Shown here piece after piece: positions 46,086-57,750 of a stretch of DNA of 64,000 nucleotides. The stretch's first letter is position 1, and each line of letters begins with the position of its first letter. The notes under the pieces are model-generated. The model saw nothing but the letters and a program-made list of their open reading frames with translations, did not search any database and was not told where the DNA came from. Position numbers and translations under genes: made by a program. The stretch covers positions 620,001 through 684,000 of the forward strand of contig OZ025819.1 in the NCBI GenBank assembly GCA_964019425.1, read 5' to 3'. Source of the stretch: Flectonema sp. DT1601 (lineage: Eukaryota > Euglenozoa > Diplonemea > Diplonemida > Diplonemidae).

Positions 46086-47644
46086 AGTTATCTGTTTTTG
46101 ATAAATAATATTTATTGGGTTGAGAATTAAAAACTAACAAAAGTAAAACCTATCATTTCATTATGATGACTTCCCAATCAATCCACATCAGTTTGTTGTT
46201 TTAAAACCCGCTGCTTGACAAGGAAAGTAATAATCAACCAACAGCAACAACAATAAAAACAATATTTGTTGAACGCAGTTTCTTTTCAAAAAAAAGAAAA
46301 ATGGGAACCCAACGATTGGAACCAGGATTCTTCGTAGGGGTTCTATTGTCCACGTTCACGCTTATTTAAAGTTTGAGAAAAGGTCGTTGAAACGATTCCA
46401 TAAATGTGTGAAGGGAATGAAGGGAATAGAATAAAAAAATAAAATAAAAAAAGTATTAAAATTGAGAGGAAAGGCACTGCCTAATGAACCGAGAACCAGC
46501 TAAGTGGACACTCAAAGAGAAGCTCTTAAGGATTGGAAGGTTGACTTAACTTCTTGCGAAAAGAGTACTTTGTCAGTTCGACATAAATCAAGACTGGATC
46601 AAGACTGGATCAAGAGGTCTGTTGTGTGCAATGCTTCAACTTTGACAAGATCATTAGTAGCGAAGAAAATCAAAGAAAAGGTAATCCCTGTTTTAAAAAA
46701 TAAAAAAAAAAAAAAACTGGCAAAGTTAGTTAGTGAGGAGTACACACTAACAAAAGTGGAACTAGAACACAAAGATGACGATGTGCCTTAGTAGTAGACT
46801 TAATTGATTAGAAGTTGTGAAGAGATATTTTATGAAGAAAAGAATAACTAACCAGATCCGATTTGTACAACCTTATTAAAAATAACTTCATACGAAATTT
46901 GTGGACCTACTTAAACTGAGAAAGCTAAGGGACGTACTGCTTAGTGTTCTTTCTTTGGCTCCCCAGAATACTTGTTAAATGCAAAATAATAAAACGAGTC
47001 AATTTATAAAGGCTGTGGCACATCATCAATCAAAACACATACTCGACCACAAGGGTTTTAACTGTTCGGTTTTGTACGTAAAATATAAAATGTATTGTAT
47101 CATAAACCGCAGGGGGGAAAGGGAATGAAAGGTCAGTCTTTTCTTGATTTGACGGGGAAAAAAAAAAGAAATTAATCTCTGAGAATGCTACAGAGAGATT
47201 TCTCTTAATTTTTTTTTTTTCCCCCCCCGTGTGAAATTGATTAAGTCACTATTTTTTTTTTTTTCTAACGAACGACAAAAAAACGAAAAGAAAAAATAAT
47301 TATTATTATCTCCCACAAAATAAAATTGAGGGAGAATCGTATCATCGTTAAAAAAAAAAAAAACAACAAAAACAACAACACAACAAGAATTATACACGAC
47401 TGCGCTAAAACCGGAAAAGAGGAAAGCAGTCGAGAAAAATTATTTAGAACAGAGCGGGATCGAACCCCCCCTCTGCCTCTAAAATCTTCCTCTTTGAAAA
47501 GGAGAGAGAAAAAAAATATCAATCAGAATAAATCCGAGCTTGCGATTCACAGAAAAGTTCATTTCGGATATGGAGGTACCATACCTTTTTATAATTTTGG
47601 AAGTTTCTTTTTAAACTAAAAAATTAACACGTGAAATAATAATA
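46086..47644. other. array spacer between copies 2 and 1 (left of the pogo insertion)
   Basis: It is nearly identical to 56166-57590 except for one replaced block (about 46691-46960 against 56797-56905) and small indels. On the minus strand the part next to 46085 is the leader of copy 1, ending AAAAACAG six nt before the ATG. A GACTGGATCAA unit is repeated twice here and three times in the other spacer. No convincing gene. Confidence 0.7.
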
Positions 47645-49392
47645 CCGTAATTATAAATATCATGGTGTGTAAAAAGTCTCCAAATCAGCAAAAAATGGCC
47701 AAATCCACCATCTTTATTATATCCAAAGTTTTTTTAGTACAATCATTCACAGAAAACACTTAGCAAAATTCGGATTCCAGAAAAAAAAAAACTTTTTCTT
47801 TTGACTTTGGTACTAAATTATCGACATTTTGAACTGGTTAAAGTTCTACAGGCTGGTCTTGTGTACCAACCTGGTGGGGGATTGATAACTAATGTTGAAG
47901 TTGCTTCCAGATACATATCAGGACAACATATCCACAAATAACGTTGTTGGTAGCTGGTTGCACACCAGTCTTAATGAATGATGTCAAAATTCCTAAAAGC
48001 AGCAAGTAGTAGTCTAGACGAGGCCAACTACAACTAAGGAGTTCTTCTCCAATCGTTGTAATACACTGAGGTATGAGGTGCGGTATTAAGAAACATGAAC
48101 TCATGTTCACAACTACAGACTTCAGGAGCTCGGGTGGATTTGCAGGATTGACAATACCTGCTTTTATAAAACCAGCCATGATAGTATTTTTCGTAATACT
48201 ATCAAGGGCTGTCACTATCCACCCAATTTGCGACTTCGTTTTTGTGAGCTCCTTCATCCATTTTGACATGGGTTCGGATTCAGGAGCTCCCTTTGGACCC
48301 TTCCCTTTCGCAGCGCGCTTTAAAGTTTCTATCAGCTTTTTGCTTTGATTTTTTCAACTTTTCCTCCCGCTTGCGCATCTGCTCTGTCATCCACTCACCA
48401 AGAAAGCTTGATGCTTCTTTGAAGTTGGCCATGACAGTTAGATCCAGCGGCCGGAGATGAGAAGTCCATCCGCCTTGCACCAGCATAACCGTGATATTGG
48501 CTTCTTCAAATCGACAAAGGACTTCTTCAGTTATCTGCCCCCTAAACTGGGCATATACTGCGAGGCCAGGGTGATCCGATTGGAGTGTTTTTTAGTTAGT
48601 TTAGATCCGATTGGAGCGTTTCTTAATAAAGTATGGGATTATTGCTCCAGAAACCTTGACCGAGCTGATAGGAGTTCTGCTTCAGGCGCTACTTTCGCAG
48701 TGGTTCCAAGACGGTACCCAACCCTTCCGTTCCAGGAACTTGTAGGTCCATGTTGCTTGTAGGGAACCGGAATCCACGCGTTCCGGCGTATCACCTGTGC
48801 TTGAAACCAGAGAAGAGAAGCAAACACAGAGCCACCATAGGCACGGATATTCTCAATTAAATCGAGCACCCGCTTCCTCATCAGTGGTTAAGATGGTTGG
48901 TCTCCCAGATTTCACCTGCCCTTCTAGTGGTTCTCCCTTTGTCTTCCTCTTTTGTTCTTCAACCAAGAGCTTCATTGCCCTGCCTGCACTGTTGATCTCT
49001 TCTTATGGTCCGTGTTGAAGTATGCAATCGCCCTTGACACATTGGTGGCAGAGTTCACCATCTCACCAACGTTAAGCAACTCCCCCCTTGACCACTTCTC
49101 ATAGCAGCGAGACGTTTGTGCTCTTTTACCCGCTCCTCTTTCTTTATCAAACCCAGCTCCACCTTGCTTACCGACGTCTTCAGGGGTTCAAAAGGATCCC
49201 GTTTTTTCAAAAAATTCCGCATAGTGTGAAAAATTTCATCCCCAAAAACTACTATTTTACAGTCAAAATGTGTACTTTCATACTTTTTTATAAAAATCCA
49301 CCAAGTTTTTTTTCCGAGAATCCACCATCTTTTTTATATCCAAAGTTGTTATACTCCAAATTTTTTATACACCGTGATATTTATAATTACAG
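47645..49392 (-). mobile_element. pogo-like (Tc1/mariner superfamily) transposon, decayed
   Basis: A 1748-bp element flanked by TA (47643-47644 and 49393-49394). Its terminal inverted repeats read C[CT]GTAATTATAAATATCA from each end and extend for about 38 bp with a few mismatches. A further block, CCACCATCTTT followed by TATATCCAAAGT, recurs near both ends in the same orientation. The homologous position in the other array spacer (about 57590) has no insert, which confirms the boundaries. The transposase is broken. Confidence 0.88.
47889..48881 (-). pseudogene. DDE_1 (pogo-type) transposase remnant
   Basis: Minus-strand segments contain VQGGWTSHLRPLDLTV then MANFKE (the pGG-TS-LQPLD---N--FK block of DDE_1 transposases) and GWIVTALDSITKNTIMAGF then IKAGI (the C-terminal helix ending in F-K-GI). 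Upstream pieces at 48639-48881 fit the catalytic core. The coding sequence no longer forms one frame. N-terminal, HTH-like sequence probably extends to about 49200. Confidence 0.8.
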
Positions 49393-49537
49393 TAATCAAA
49401 AAATAAACTGGTAAATAAACACGAACGATTGACAATTTTGAAGTCATATAAGACACCTGGTGACTGAAATAACAGCCCCGTTTAGATTCTAAGAAATTAT
49501 TGGAAATTATTCTCATTCATTTTATTGTTTGCTCTTA
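49393..49537. other. array spacer, right of the pogo insertion
   Basis: Continues the spacer interrupted by the transposon and matches 57587-57750, ending at the stop codon of copy 2. Confidence 0.8.
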
Positions 49538-52500
49538 TTAAATATTTATTTGTTCTTGTTTACCATAGTTCTCTCCCATTGGAACGTCACCTTCGGGACC
49601 AACAGACGTAACGAAATCCTGAAACGAAACGTTGTCGCTTTTTTTCTTCATGAGGTACCCACCAACTGCACCACAGATAGCTAGTAATCCTGCAATGGCA
49701 ACTATTAACCAAATCCACCACTTGCTGTCGCCGTCTTTCTTTTCATCTTCTGAGGCTCCATTCTGACCCTTCTGTTTGTTGTTATTATTTTTAGTTTTAA
49801 ATGATTTGAACTACTTACTCGCTCATCTCACACTAAATAAAAACATACGTAATCACTACTTCCTGAACCATTACTGCTTGTGGATCCCTCGCTGGTACTT
49901 CCCTGACTGGATCCTTCGGAATCGGAGCTGAGTTTGCTGTCGCTATCGCTGGTGGTGCTGTCGCTGGTGCTACCGCTCATGGCAGTTGAACTTCCTGAGT
50001 CTGAGTCCTGTTTTTATTAAATAACAACACAACTCAACACAACACAACACAACACAACACAACACAACACAACACAACACAACACAACACAACACAACAC
50101 AACACAACACAACACAACACAACACAACACAACACAACACAACACAACACAACACAACACAACACAACACAACACAACACAACACAACACAACACAACAC
50201 AACACAACACAACACAACACAACACAACACAACACAACACAACACAACACAACACAACACAACACAACACAACACAACACAAAACAACGCGAGAGAAATC
50301 ACAATCAGGAAAGCAACATACCGAAGTTGAACAATTAGCAACACCACCAACCATCTCACCATCCAACATCATTCCGTTAACTTCCTTACACTTACAGACA
50401 AAGTCATACAATGAACCTGGTGCAGTGTCTGGATCAGTACAAGTCTGAGTATCAATAGGACATGGAGGTACTCCCATTGGTGGATTGCATTCATCAAACT
50501 GACAGCTCATCACTGGACCTCCGACATTCTCAACGTGATCAGCTTCACAAGTACAAACAAAGTCGTTATTAACATTGACGTCTGGGTCGCTGCAAATCTG
50601 ATGAGCTCCACATGGGTCTGAAACACACTCACCAGTCTTATCGCAATCAGCTGCTCCACCGATTTTGAATACTCCGTTTGCACAGGTGCACTTGAAGTCA
50701 TCAAGACTGTTAGCCTGCGGGTTCATATCTGTACAGGTCTCAATAACATTCGGGTGACCACTCCATGCACATGGATTCTTAGAGCTACCCTGTTTGCACT
50801 CATCACATTCAGACACTGGTCCCCCAACGTTGTGAGCCAATCCGAATGGACAACTGCAGTCGAAGTTCTTCAGATTGTTTCTATCAAAGTCATTACAGAC
50901 CTGACCTTCACTACATGGATTAGAAAGACATTCATCAACTCCACAATTAGCTTTAGCACCAGTAGCAGTTGGTCCATTGTTTGCACAAGAACAGATATAA
51001 TCATGAAGTACTGTAAGAGATTGATCAGGGTCAACACATTCTTGATCATCACCACATGGTTTGGTATCACATTCGTTCTTCGAACAGGTGGCTGGACCAT
51101 CAACCTTCTTTCTCGATGAATCAGTCTTGCATGAACAAACAAAGTCATGGTGCACATCGGCATTAGTGTTTGGGTCCACACACATCTGATCATCACCACA
51201 AGGCTTTGCATCACACTCATCATCGATACAAGCTTTGACTGCTGCTCCAGTAGACTTCACTCCATTAGGACAGGTGCAGGTGAAGTCTCCAATCGATGTA
51301 AGACTCTTCATAGGATCTTCACAAACCTGTTTCTGTGTAGCATCACAAGGGTTGGCATCGCACTCATCCTTTGAACAAGTTACCCGCCCATCAACTTTCG
51401 TCTTTAAAGGATCAGACTTGCAGGTGCAAGAATAGTCGTGAAGAACGTTAGCAGCAGTGTTTGGATCATTACAGGTCTGATCGTCGGTTACACAAGGTTT
51501 GGCAGCACACTCATCGACAACACACTTTGTGACGGCTCCACCAGTAGCAACAACCTTGTTTGGACAGGTGCAAGTGAAGTCCTTAATCGAGGAACGAGTT
51601 GGGTTCGGATCATTGCAAACTTGGTTCTGCGTGGCATCACAAGGGTTGGCATCACACTCGTTCTTTGAACAGGTGGCTGGTCCGTCAACCTTCACATTTG
51701 AGGTGTCAGACTTACAGGTGCAGGTGAAGTCGTGAAGGACGTTGGCAGCAGTGTTCGGATCATTACAGGTCTGATCGTTACCTGTTCCACATGGATTGGC
51801 AGCACACTCATCGACAACACATTTCGTAACGGCTCCACCAGTTGCCACAACCTTGTTTGGACAGGTGCAAGTGAAGTCCTTAATCGAGGAACGAGTTTGA
51901 TTTGGATCATTGCAAACCTGGTTCTGCGTGGCATCACAAGGGTTGGCATCACACTCGTTCTTGGAACAAGTTGCTGGTCCATCAACCTTCATAATTGACA
52001 TGTCAGCCTTGCAAGTACAGGTGAAGTCGTGAAGGACGTTAGCAGCAGTGTTAGGATCATTACAAGTCTGATCGTTACCTGTTCCACAAGGATTGGCAGC
52101 ACATTCATCGACAACACATTTCGTAACGGCTCCACCAGTTGCCACAACCTTGTTTGGACAGGTGCAAGTGAAGTCCTTAACCGAGGAACGAGTTGGGTTC
52201 GGATCATTGCAAACTTGGTTCTGTGTAGCATCACAAGGGTTGGCATCACACTCGTTCTTTGAACAGGTGGCTGGTCCGTCAACCTTCACATTTGAGGTGT
52301 CAGCCTTGCAAGTACAGGTGAAGTCGTGAAGGACGTTGGCAGCAGTGTTTGGATCATTACAGGTCTGATCGTTACCTGTTCCACAAGGATTGGCAGCACA
52401 TTCATCGACAACACATTTCGTAACGGCTCCACCAGTTGCCACAACCTTGTTTGGACAGGTGCAGGTGAAGTCCTTAACCGAGGAACGAGTTGGGTTCGGA

Positions 52501-55500
52501 TCATTGCAAACTTGGTTCTGTGTAGCATCACAAGGGTTGGCATCACACTCGTTCTTTGAACAAGTTGCTGCACCATCAACCTTCATAATTGAAGTGTCAG
52601 CCTTGCAAGTACAGGTGTAGTCATGCTGGCTAGTGGATGCAGTGTTTGGATCGTTACAAGTCTGATCCATGTTGGTACCACAAGGATTCATCAGGACAGA
52701 GCACTCATCGATTTCACAAGTAGCTGGAGCACCAGTAGCCTTAGCACCATTGGTACATGAGCAAACAAAGTCTAATAAAGAAGCTGGAGTCATAACTGGA
52801 TCATTACACATCTGACCTGGTCCACAAGGAGCACTGAGACACTCATCTTGAACACAAGTAGCCGCTGATCCTATCATGTCTCCGGTCTTTGGAGCTCTGC
52901 ATTTGCAAGTGAAGTCACCGCTCGACGCAACATCATCATTGGCATCGGTACAGTCTTGACCACTTCCACAAGGGGAGGCGTCACATTCATTCAACTTGCA
53001 AGCAGCTTTCTTACCAGTGGCACTTCCGGTTCCTGTTGTACAGGTACAAATAAAGTCACCACTACCCATGGCAGTAGTGTCTGGATCATTACAAGTCTGA
53101 CCAGTACCACAAGGAGTGGTGGCACACTCATCCATCATTCCCATCGAACAGGTGGCTGGCTTTCCAGTCTCGACAACATTCTGGTTTGGAGCAGGACAGG
53201 TACAAGTGAAGTCACCAGTTGAAGCAGCAGAAGTATTTGGGTCAGCACATGTTTGACTACCACAAGGTGATGTTGAACACTCATCGTTAACACAGCTAGC
53301 AACTGGTCCGTCAACCTTCTTTAAGTTCATATCGTTACTACAAATACATTCGAAGTCATGAAGGGAGTTGGCAGCTTTGTTTAAATCATTACAAGTCTGA
53401 CCTGTTCCACAGTTAAATGTTCCGCACTCATCAGTCTCACACTTAGCTGGACCACCAGTTGCCACAACCATGTTTGCACAGGTGCAGGTGAAGTCGTTCA
53501 ACGATGACAGGGAGGTGTCTGGATCAGCGCAGGTTTGCATTCCACAAGGGCTCGCGTCACACTCGTCCTTGGTACAAGTAGCCGCACCATCAACCTTCAT
53601 AAGTGAGGTGTCAGACTTACAGGTGCAGGTGAAGTCGTGGAGAACATTGGCAGCGGTGTTTGGATCATTACAGGTCTGATCGTTACCTGTTCCACAAGGA
53701 TTGGCAGCACACTCGTCTTCGATACACTTTGTGACGGCTCCACCAGTTGCAACAACCTTGTTTGGGCAGGTGCAGGTATAGTCACCAATCGAGGATAAAG
53801 TTGGACTTGGATCATTGCAAACCTGGTTCTGGGACGCATCGCACGGGTTGGAAGCACACTCATCTTTTGAACAAGTTGCTGCCCCATCAACCTTCATAAT
53901 TGAGGTGTCAGACTTACAGGTGCAGGTGAAGTCGTGAAGGACGTTTGAGGCAGTATTCGGATCATTACAAGTCTGGTCATTACCTGTTCCACAAGGATTG
54001 GCAGCACACTCGTCGTCAATACACTTTGTGACGGCTCCACCAGTTGCCACAACCTTGTTTGGACAGGTGCAAGTGTAGTCGCTGATCGAAGACAACGTTG
54101 GACTTGGATCATTGCAAACCTGGTTCTGTGCAGCGTCACAAGGGTTGGAAGCACACTCATCCTTTGAACAAGTGGCTGGTCCGTCAACCTTCTTAATTGA
54201 GGTGTCAGACTTACAGGTGCAGGTGAAGTCGTGAAGGACGTTTGATGCAGTGTTTGGATCATTACAAGTCTGGTCGTTACCTGTTCCACATGGATTGGCA
54301 GCACACTCATCGACAACACATTTCGTAACGGCTCCACCAGTTGCAACAACCTTGTTTGGACAGGTGCAAGTGTAGTCACCGATCGAAGACAACGTTGGAC
54401 TTGGATCATTGCAAACCTGGTTCTGTGCAGCGTCACAAGGGTTGGCATCACACTCATCTTTTGAACAAGTGGCTGGTCCGTCAACCTTCTTAATTGAGGT
54501 GTCAGACTTACAGGTGCAAGTGAAGTCGTGAAGGACGTTTGATGCAGTGTTTGGATCACTACAAGTCTGGTCGTTACCTGTTCCACAAGGTTTGGCAGCA
54601 CACTCATCAACAACACATTTCGTAACGGCTCCACCAGTTGCCACAACCTTGTTCGGACAGGTGCAAGTGTAGTCACCGATCGAAGACAACGTTGGACTTG
54701 GATCATTGCAAACCTGGTTCTGTGCAGCGTCACAAGGGTTGGAAGCACACTCATCCTTTGAACAAGTGGCTGGTCCGTCAACCTTCATAATTGAGGTGTC
54801 AGACTTACAGGTGCAGGTGAAGTCGTGAAGGACGTTTGAGGCAGTATTCGGATCATTACAAGTCTGATCGTTACCTGTTCCACAAGGTTTGGCAGCACAC
54901 TCATCGACAACACATTTCGTAACGGCTCCACCAGTTGCAACAACCTTGTTTGGACAGGTGCAAGTGAAGTCCTTGACACTTCCTTGCGTTGGGTTTGGAT
55001 CATTGCAAACCTGGTTCTGGGCGGCATCACAAGGGTTGGCATCACACTCATTCTTTGAACAGGTTGCTGGACCATCAATCTTAGTGATAGAAGTGTCTGA
55101 CTTGCAAGTGCACACGAAATCATGAAGAGAGTTTGCAGCCTCACTTGGATCGTTACAGGTTTGATCGGAACCACACGGAGTGGAATCGCACTCTTTGGTT
55201 TCACAAGTTGCCTGTCCACCAGTTGCAACAATTGAAGAATATTTATCACAAGTACAAGTGTAGTCATTTGTCTTGCTGGTGTCTGGATCATTGCAAGTCT
55301 GCTTAGCTCCACAGGGGTTACTGTCGCACTCATTGCTACCACTTGGTGTCATGGTGCATCCGCTTGGGGTTTCACCGTACTTCCCGACATTTTGATCGAA
55401 GCCGCCACCTTTACCCATACTACCGAAGTTACCAGCACTCTCGTAGTTACAAATCAGGTACACGTTGAGGAACCCGCCTCCTTCAACGTGACACAATCCA

Positions 55501-56165
55501 CATCCTACTTTGGTAGTGTCTTTCCAAACAACTTGAGTCATGTGACCAGTTGTACCACTCTCAGTAGCAGTGTTGTAATTCCAACATCCTTCTTCACTAC
55601 AATACCAACCGATGACACCGTTAGCTGGGTCCCAATTATGTAAGTCAGCATTCCCTCCAACTGATGCTAAGTTTTCACCAAGTCTTCCCTTTGAGTACTG
55701 TGGAGGGTTGTTGTGATTAAGGTCCTGTCTGGAACAAGTTTTCTTAAATCCACTACTCCCTACAGAGTAAGCAGCGATATCATTATCGTAAATGAGAGGA
55801 CAGGCTCCATGTTTGGCACGATACTCATTGTGTTTGGCCACAACACTGTCGATCTGCCACTGCGCAAGAGAAGAGTAGCAGTCTGTTTTGGTCTTTCCAG
55901 TGCAGGAACCAGTCTTTGCAGCAGTCGGTGCCGGCACTGGAGCACCAGGAGGACAAGTGCAATCACATCTTCCGTTGTTGCAGTTGCTGTAGGTGACAAT
56001 CTTCGCGCATCCATAAGTGTTCGCCATGTCCTTACATGTGTAACCTCCATCACACATATCGCTACAAACTGGACCACTCCCAACACAAACCACCTTAGAC
56101 GAGTCACATTGAGCATTCGAGAGCAAGGCTGCCCCCATGAGGACAGAAAGTTTTAAAAGCTTCAT
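49538..56165 (-). CDS. giant CAP-EGF type I membrane protein, array copy 2 (34 EGF modules)
   Basis: Exons 56165-50322, 50007-49849 and 49771-49538 give about 2078 aa. The introns are 314 and 77 nt and all junctions are phase 0. The architecture is the same as copy 1: signal peptide, Cys-rich segment, CAP domain with GENLA and GHMTQVVWKD, EGF modules, Ser-rich stalk, one membrane helix and tail. The CAP part differs from copy 1 by a few residues (for example GVIGWYCSEEGCWNYN against GVFNWYCGEEGCWDYN). There are eight fewer EGF modules, four lost from each of two blocks. The tail ends KQEQINI, against KQEEIRI in copy 1. Confidence 0.9.
50024..50281 (-). repeat. (GTGTT)n microsatellite inside intron 1 of copy 2
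   Basis: About 51 units with one variant unit near the 3' side of the intron (50008-50321, 314 nt). The intron is 35 nt, exactly seven units, longer than in copy 1. Confidence 0.95.
51222..52406 (-). repeat. C-terminal EGF dimer block, copy 2 (4 dimers, 1185 bp)
   Basis: Eight modules. It is 594 bp (two 297-bp dimers) shorter than the same block in copy 1 and lacks the dimer of foreign block type seen there. Confidence 0.9.
53568..54905 (-). repeat. N-terminal EGF dimer block, copy 2 (9 modules, 1338 bp)
   Basis: Five B-type and four A-type modules, 594 bp shorter than in copy 1. Confidence 0.9.
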
Positions 56166-57750
56166 AGTTATCTGTTTTTGATAAATAATATTTATTGGGT
56201 TGAGAATTAAAAACTAACAAAGTAAAACCTATCATTTCATTATGATGACTTCCCAACCAATCCACATCTGTTTGTTGTTTTATTTTTTTGTTTTAAACCC
56301 GCAGCTTGACAAGGAAAGTAAAAATCAACCAACAGCAACAACAACAATAAAAACAATATTTGTTGAACGCAGTTTCTTTTCAAAAAAAAAGAAAATGGGA
56401 ACCCAACGATTGGAACCAGGATTCTTCGTAGGGGTTCTATTGTCCACGTTCACGCTTATTTAAAGTTTGAGAAAAGGTCGTTGAAACGATTCCATAAATG
56501 TGTGAAGGGAATGAAGGGAATAGAATAAAAAAATAAAATAAAAAAAGTATTAAAATTGAGAGGAAAGGCACTGCCTAATGAACCGAGAACCAGCTAAGTG
56601 GACACTCAAAGAGAAGCTCTTAAGGATTGGAAGGTTGACTTAACTTCTTGCGAAAAGAGTACTTTGTCAGTTCGACATAAATCAAGACTGGATCAAGACT
56701 GGATCAAGACTGGATCAAGAGGTCTGTTGTGTGCAATGCTTCAACTTTGACAAGATCATTAGTAGCGAAGAAAATCAAAGAAAAGGTAATCCCTGTTTGT
56801 CTAACTGTGAACCGACTTAAAGATGATAAAGTACTCTCGCGAAGGAGGTTTACGTGTTCTGCAAATATTCTTTTTTCAGCTCTTACAATACTTCTTTCTT
56901 TGTCTCCCCAGAATACTTGTTAAATGCAAAATAATAAAACGAGTCAATTTATAAAGGCTGTGACACATCATCAATCAAAACACATACTCGACCACAAGGG
57001 TTTTAACTGTTCGGTTTTGTACGTAAAATATAAAATGTATTGTATCATAAACCGCAGGGGGGAAAGGGAATGAAAGGTCAGTCTTTTCTTGATTTGACGG
57101 GTAAAAAAAAAAAAAAAAAAAAAAAATTAATCTCTGAGAATGCCGCAGAGATTTCTTCTACATTTTTTTTTTCCCTCCCGCGTGAAATTGATTATGTCAT
57201 TTTTTTTTTTTTCTAACGAACGACAAAAAAACGAAAAAAATAAAAAATAATTATCTCCCACAAAATAAAAATGAGGGAGAATCGTATCATCGTTAAAAAG
57301 AATAAAACAACAAAAACAACAACACAACAAGAATTATACACGACTGCGCTAAAACCGGAAAAGAGGAAAGCAGGCGAGAAAGATTATTTAGAACAGAGCG
57401 GGATCGAACCCCCCCTCTGCCTCTAAAATCCTCCTCTTTGAAAAGGATAGAAAAAAAAAAATAGCAATCGGGAAAATATCCGAGCTAACGATTCACAATA
57501 AGTTCATTTCGGATATGGAGGTACCATACCTTTTTATAATTTTGGAAGTTTCCTTCAAACTAGTAAATTAACACGTGAAATAATAATCAAAAAATAAACT
57601 GGTATGAAGATCTTCCCGAGACGGTAATAAATAAACAACGATTGACAATTTTGAAGTCATATAAGACACCTGGTGACTGAAATAACAGACCCGTTAAGAT
57701 TCTAAGAATTTATTGAACATTATTCTCATTCATTTTATTGTTTGCTCTTA
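56166..57750. other. array spacer between copies 3 and 2
   Basis: Homologous to 46086-47644 plus 49393-49537 but without the pogo insert. Next to 56165 it supplies the leader of copy 2, identical to that of copy 1. A/T runs occur near 57102-57125 and 57200-57212. No convincing gene. Confidence 0.7.

Noticed and set aside
46504-46791. Small gene in the array spacer
   Set aside because: The frame begins with GTG, not ATG, its second half differs completely in the other spacer and no family is recognised.
57390-57440. tRNA-like B-box on the minus strand (GGTTCGATCCCGCT), repeated at about 47450 and 37850
   Set aside because: The T stem and the acceptor stem do not form and no A-box lies at the right distance. 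It is just part of the duplicated spacer.
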